Notes under the pieces: generated by a model
Seen by the model: only the letters and a program-made list of their open reading frames with translations
Databases searched by the model: none
Told to the model about the DNA's origin: nothing
DNA from: JAJZIH01 sp021785265
Lineage (GTDB): Bacteria > Pseudomonadota > Gammaproteobacteria > JAKAQQ01
Length of the DNA: 21,106 nucleotides
Assembly: GCA_027338645.1 (NCBI GenBank)
Contig: DAHWSH010000058.1
Coordinates: forward strand, 1-21,106
Direction of reading: 5' to 3'
Shown here: positions 20,973-21,106 of the stretch, piece by piece
Numbering within the stretch: the stretch's first letter is position 1
Layout: the number at the start of each line of letters is the position of its first letter
Translations under genes and position numbers: made by a program

Positions 20973-21106
20973 CATCCTAACTCTGCTCCACCTGGGCAGC
21001 CTGCTCCCGGTCTTCCTTCTCGTTGGTGTGCTTTTCCTTCTGGCCTATTGGATCAACCTGGGACTCTCCTCGGATCTCCACCCGATGATCTTCCTGATTG
21101 CAGCCG
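20932..21106 (+). CDS. Partial hydrophobic membrane protein, runs off the window
   Basis: A frame without stops runs from GTG 20932, inside the right terminal repeat, to the window edge. Its product from ~20974 is strongly hydrophobic (ILTLLHLGSLLPVFLLVGVL, then FLLAYWINLGL), so it should span the membrane. The true start is unclear: GAGGAG lies 14 bases before this GTG, too far for a good site. It could be the right half of a gene split by the element, since it shares the frame of the hydrophobic segment at 20664-20719. It could also be a new gene. The family cannot be named from this fragment. Confidence 0.35.
   Translation, partial: MRYVYISSKLLQPLILTLLHLGSLLPVFLLVGVLFLLAYWINLGLSSDLHPMIFLIAA

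Noticed and set aside
1..21106. CRISPR arrays, tRNA genes, rRNA genes and classical riboswitches
   Set aside because: No regularly spaced repeats, no TTCGA-type T-arm with acceptor pairing and no rRNA-like stretch were seen on either strand; a tRNAscan-SE and Rfam search would confirm.

Overview
The window is GC-rich (roughly two thirds G+C by eye), with tightly packed, often overlapping genes and Shine-Dalgarno-type starts. The RecA sequence, the recA-recX pairing and the gene families point to a proteobacterium, most likely a gammaproteobacterium. No rRNA or tRNA is present to fix the lineage.

Region 1 (1-1650) is mobile DNA: the 3' end of an IS630-type transposase cut by the window edge, then an apparently intact ~1.4 kb IS with an IS1202/ISNCY-type DDE transposase between imperfect inverted repeats. 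Region 2 (1725-4946) holds a PAS + HD-GYP cyclic-di-GMP phosphodiesterase gene, divergent from ovoA, a fused sulfoxide synthase/methyltransferase for ovothiol. Region 3 (5048-6604) is recA-recX on the minus strand, with a sigma-70-like promoter. Region 4 (6604-8651, minus) is a translationally coupled cassette of ECF sigma factor, one-TM putative anti-sigma factor and secreted DUF4097 repeat protein, closed by an intrinsic terminator. Region 5 (8815-11711, plus) has a stand-alone HEPN protein, galE and a DUF3667 zinc-ribbon membrane protein.

Region 6 (11737-19132) is the metabolic core. A PAS-AraC regulator (followed by a low-molecular-weight tyrosine phosphatase gene) diverges from a six-gene plus-strand operon for trans-4-hydroxy-L-proline catabolism. 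The order is 4-hydroxyproline 2-epimerase, then three genes for a heteromeric D-hydroxyproline dehydrogenase (DAO-type FAD subunit, small 2Fe-2S protein, FAD/NAD(P) subunit with a BFD-like iron-sulfur domain), then 1-pyrroline-4-hydroxy-2-carboxylate deaminase and 2-oxoglutarate semialdehyde dehydrogenase. Every junction overlaps by 4-11 bases. Together they would turn hydroxyproline into 2-oxoglutarate. An APC-family amino acid permease (19199-20617) follows and could be the importer.

Region 7 (20618-21106) contains a ~253 bp miniature element with 42 bp terminal inverted repeats (38/42 matching). It encodes only a MerR-type DNA-binding domain resembling the N-terminus of IS607-family serine recombinases. 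It sits between two hydrophobic reading-frame segments that share a frame and would join without a stop if the element plus a 2 bp duplication were removed. This element, the sigma/anti-sigma/DUF4097 cassette and a GAAC-N4-GTTC palindrome upstream of recA are the least ordinary parts. I found no CRISPR array and no convincing new defence system.
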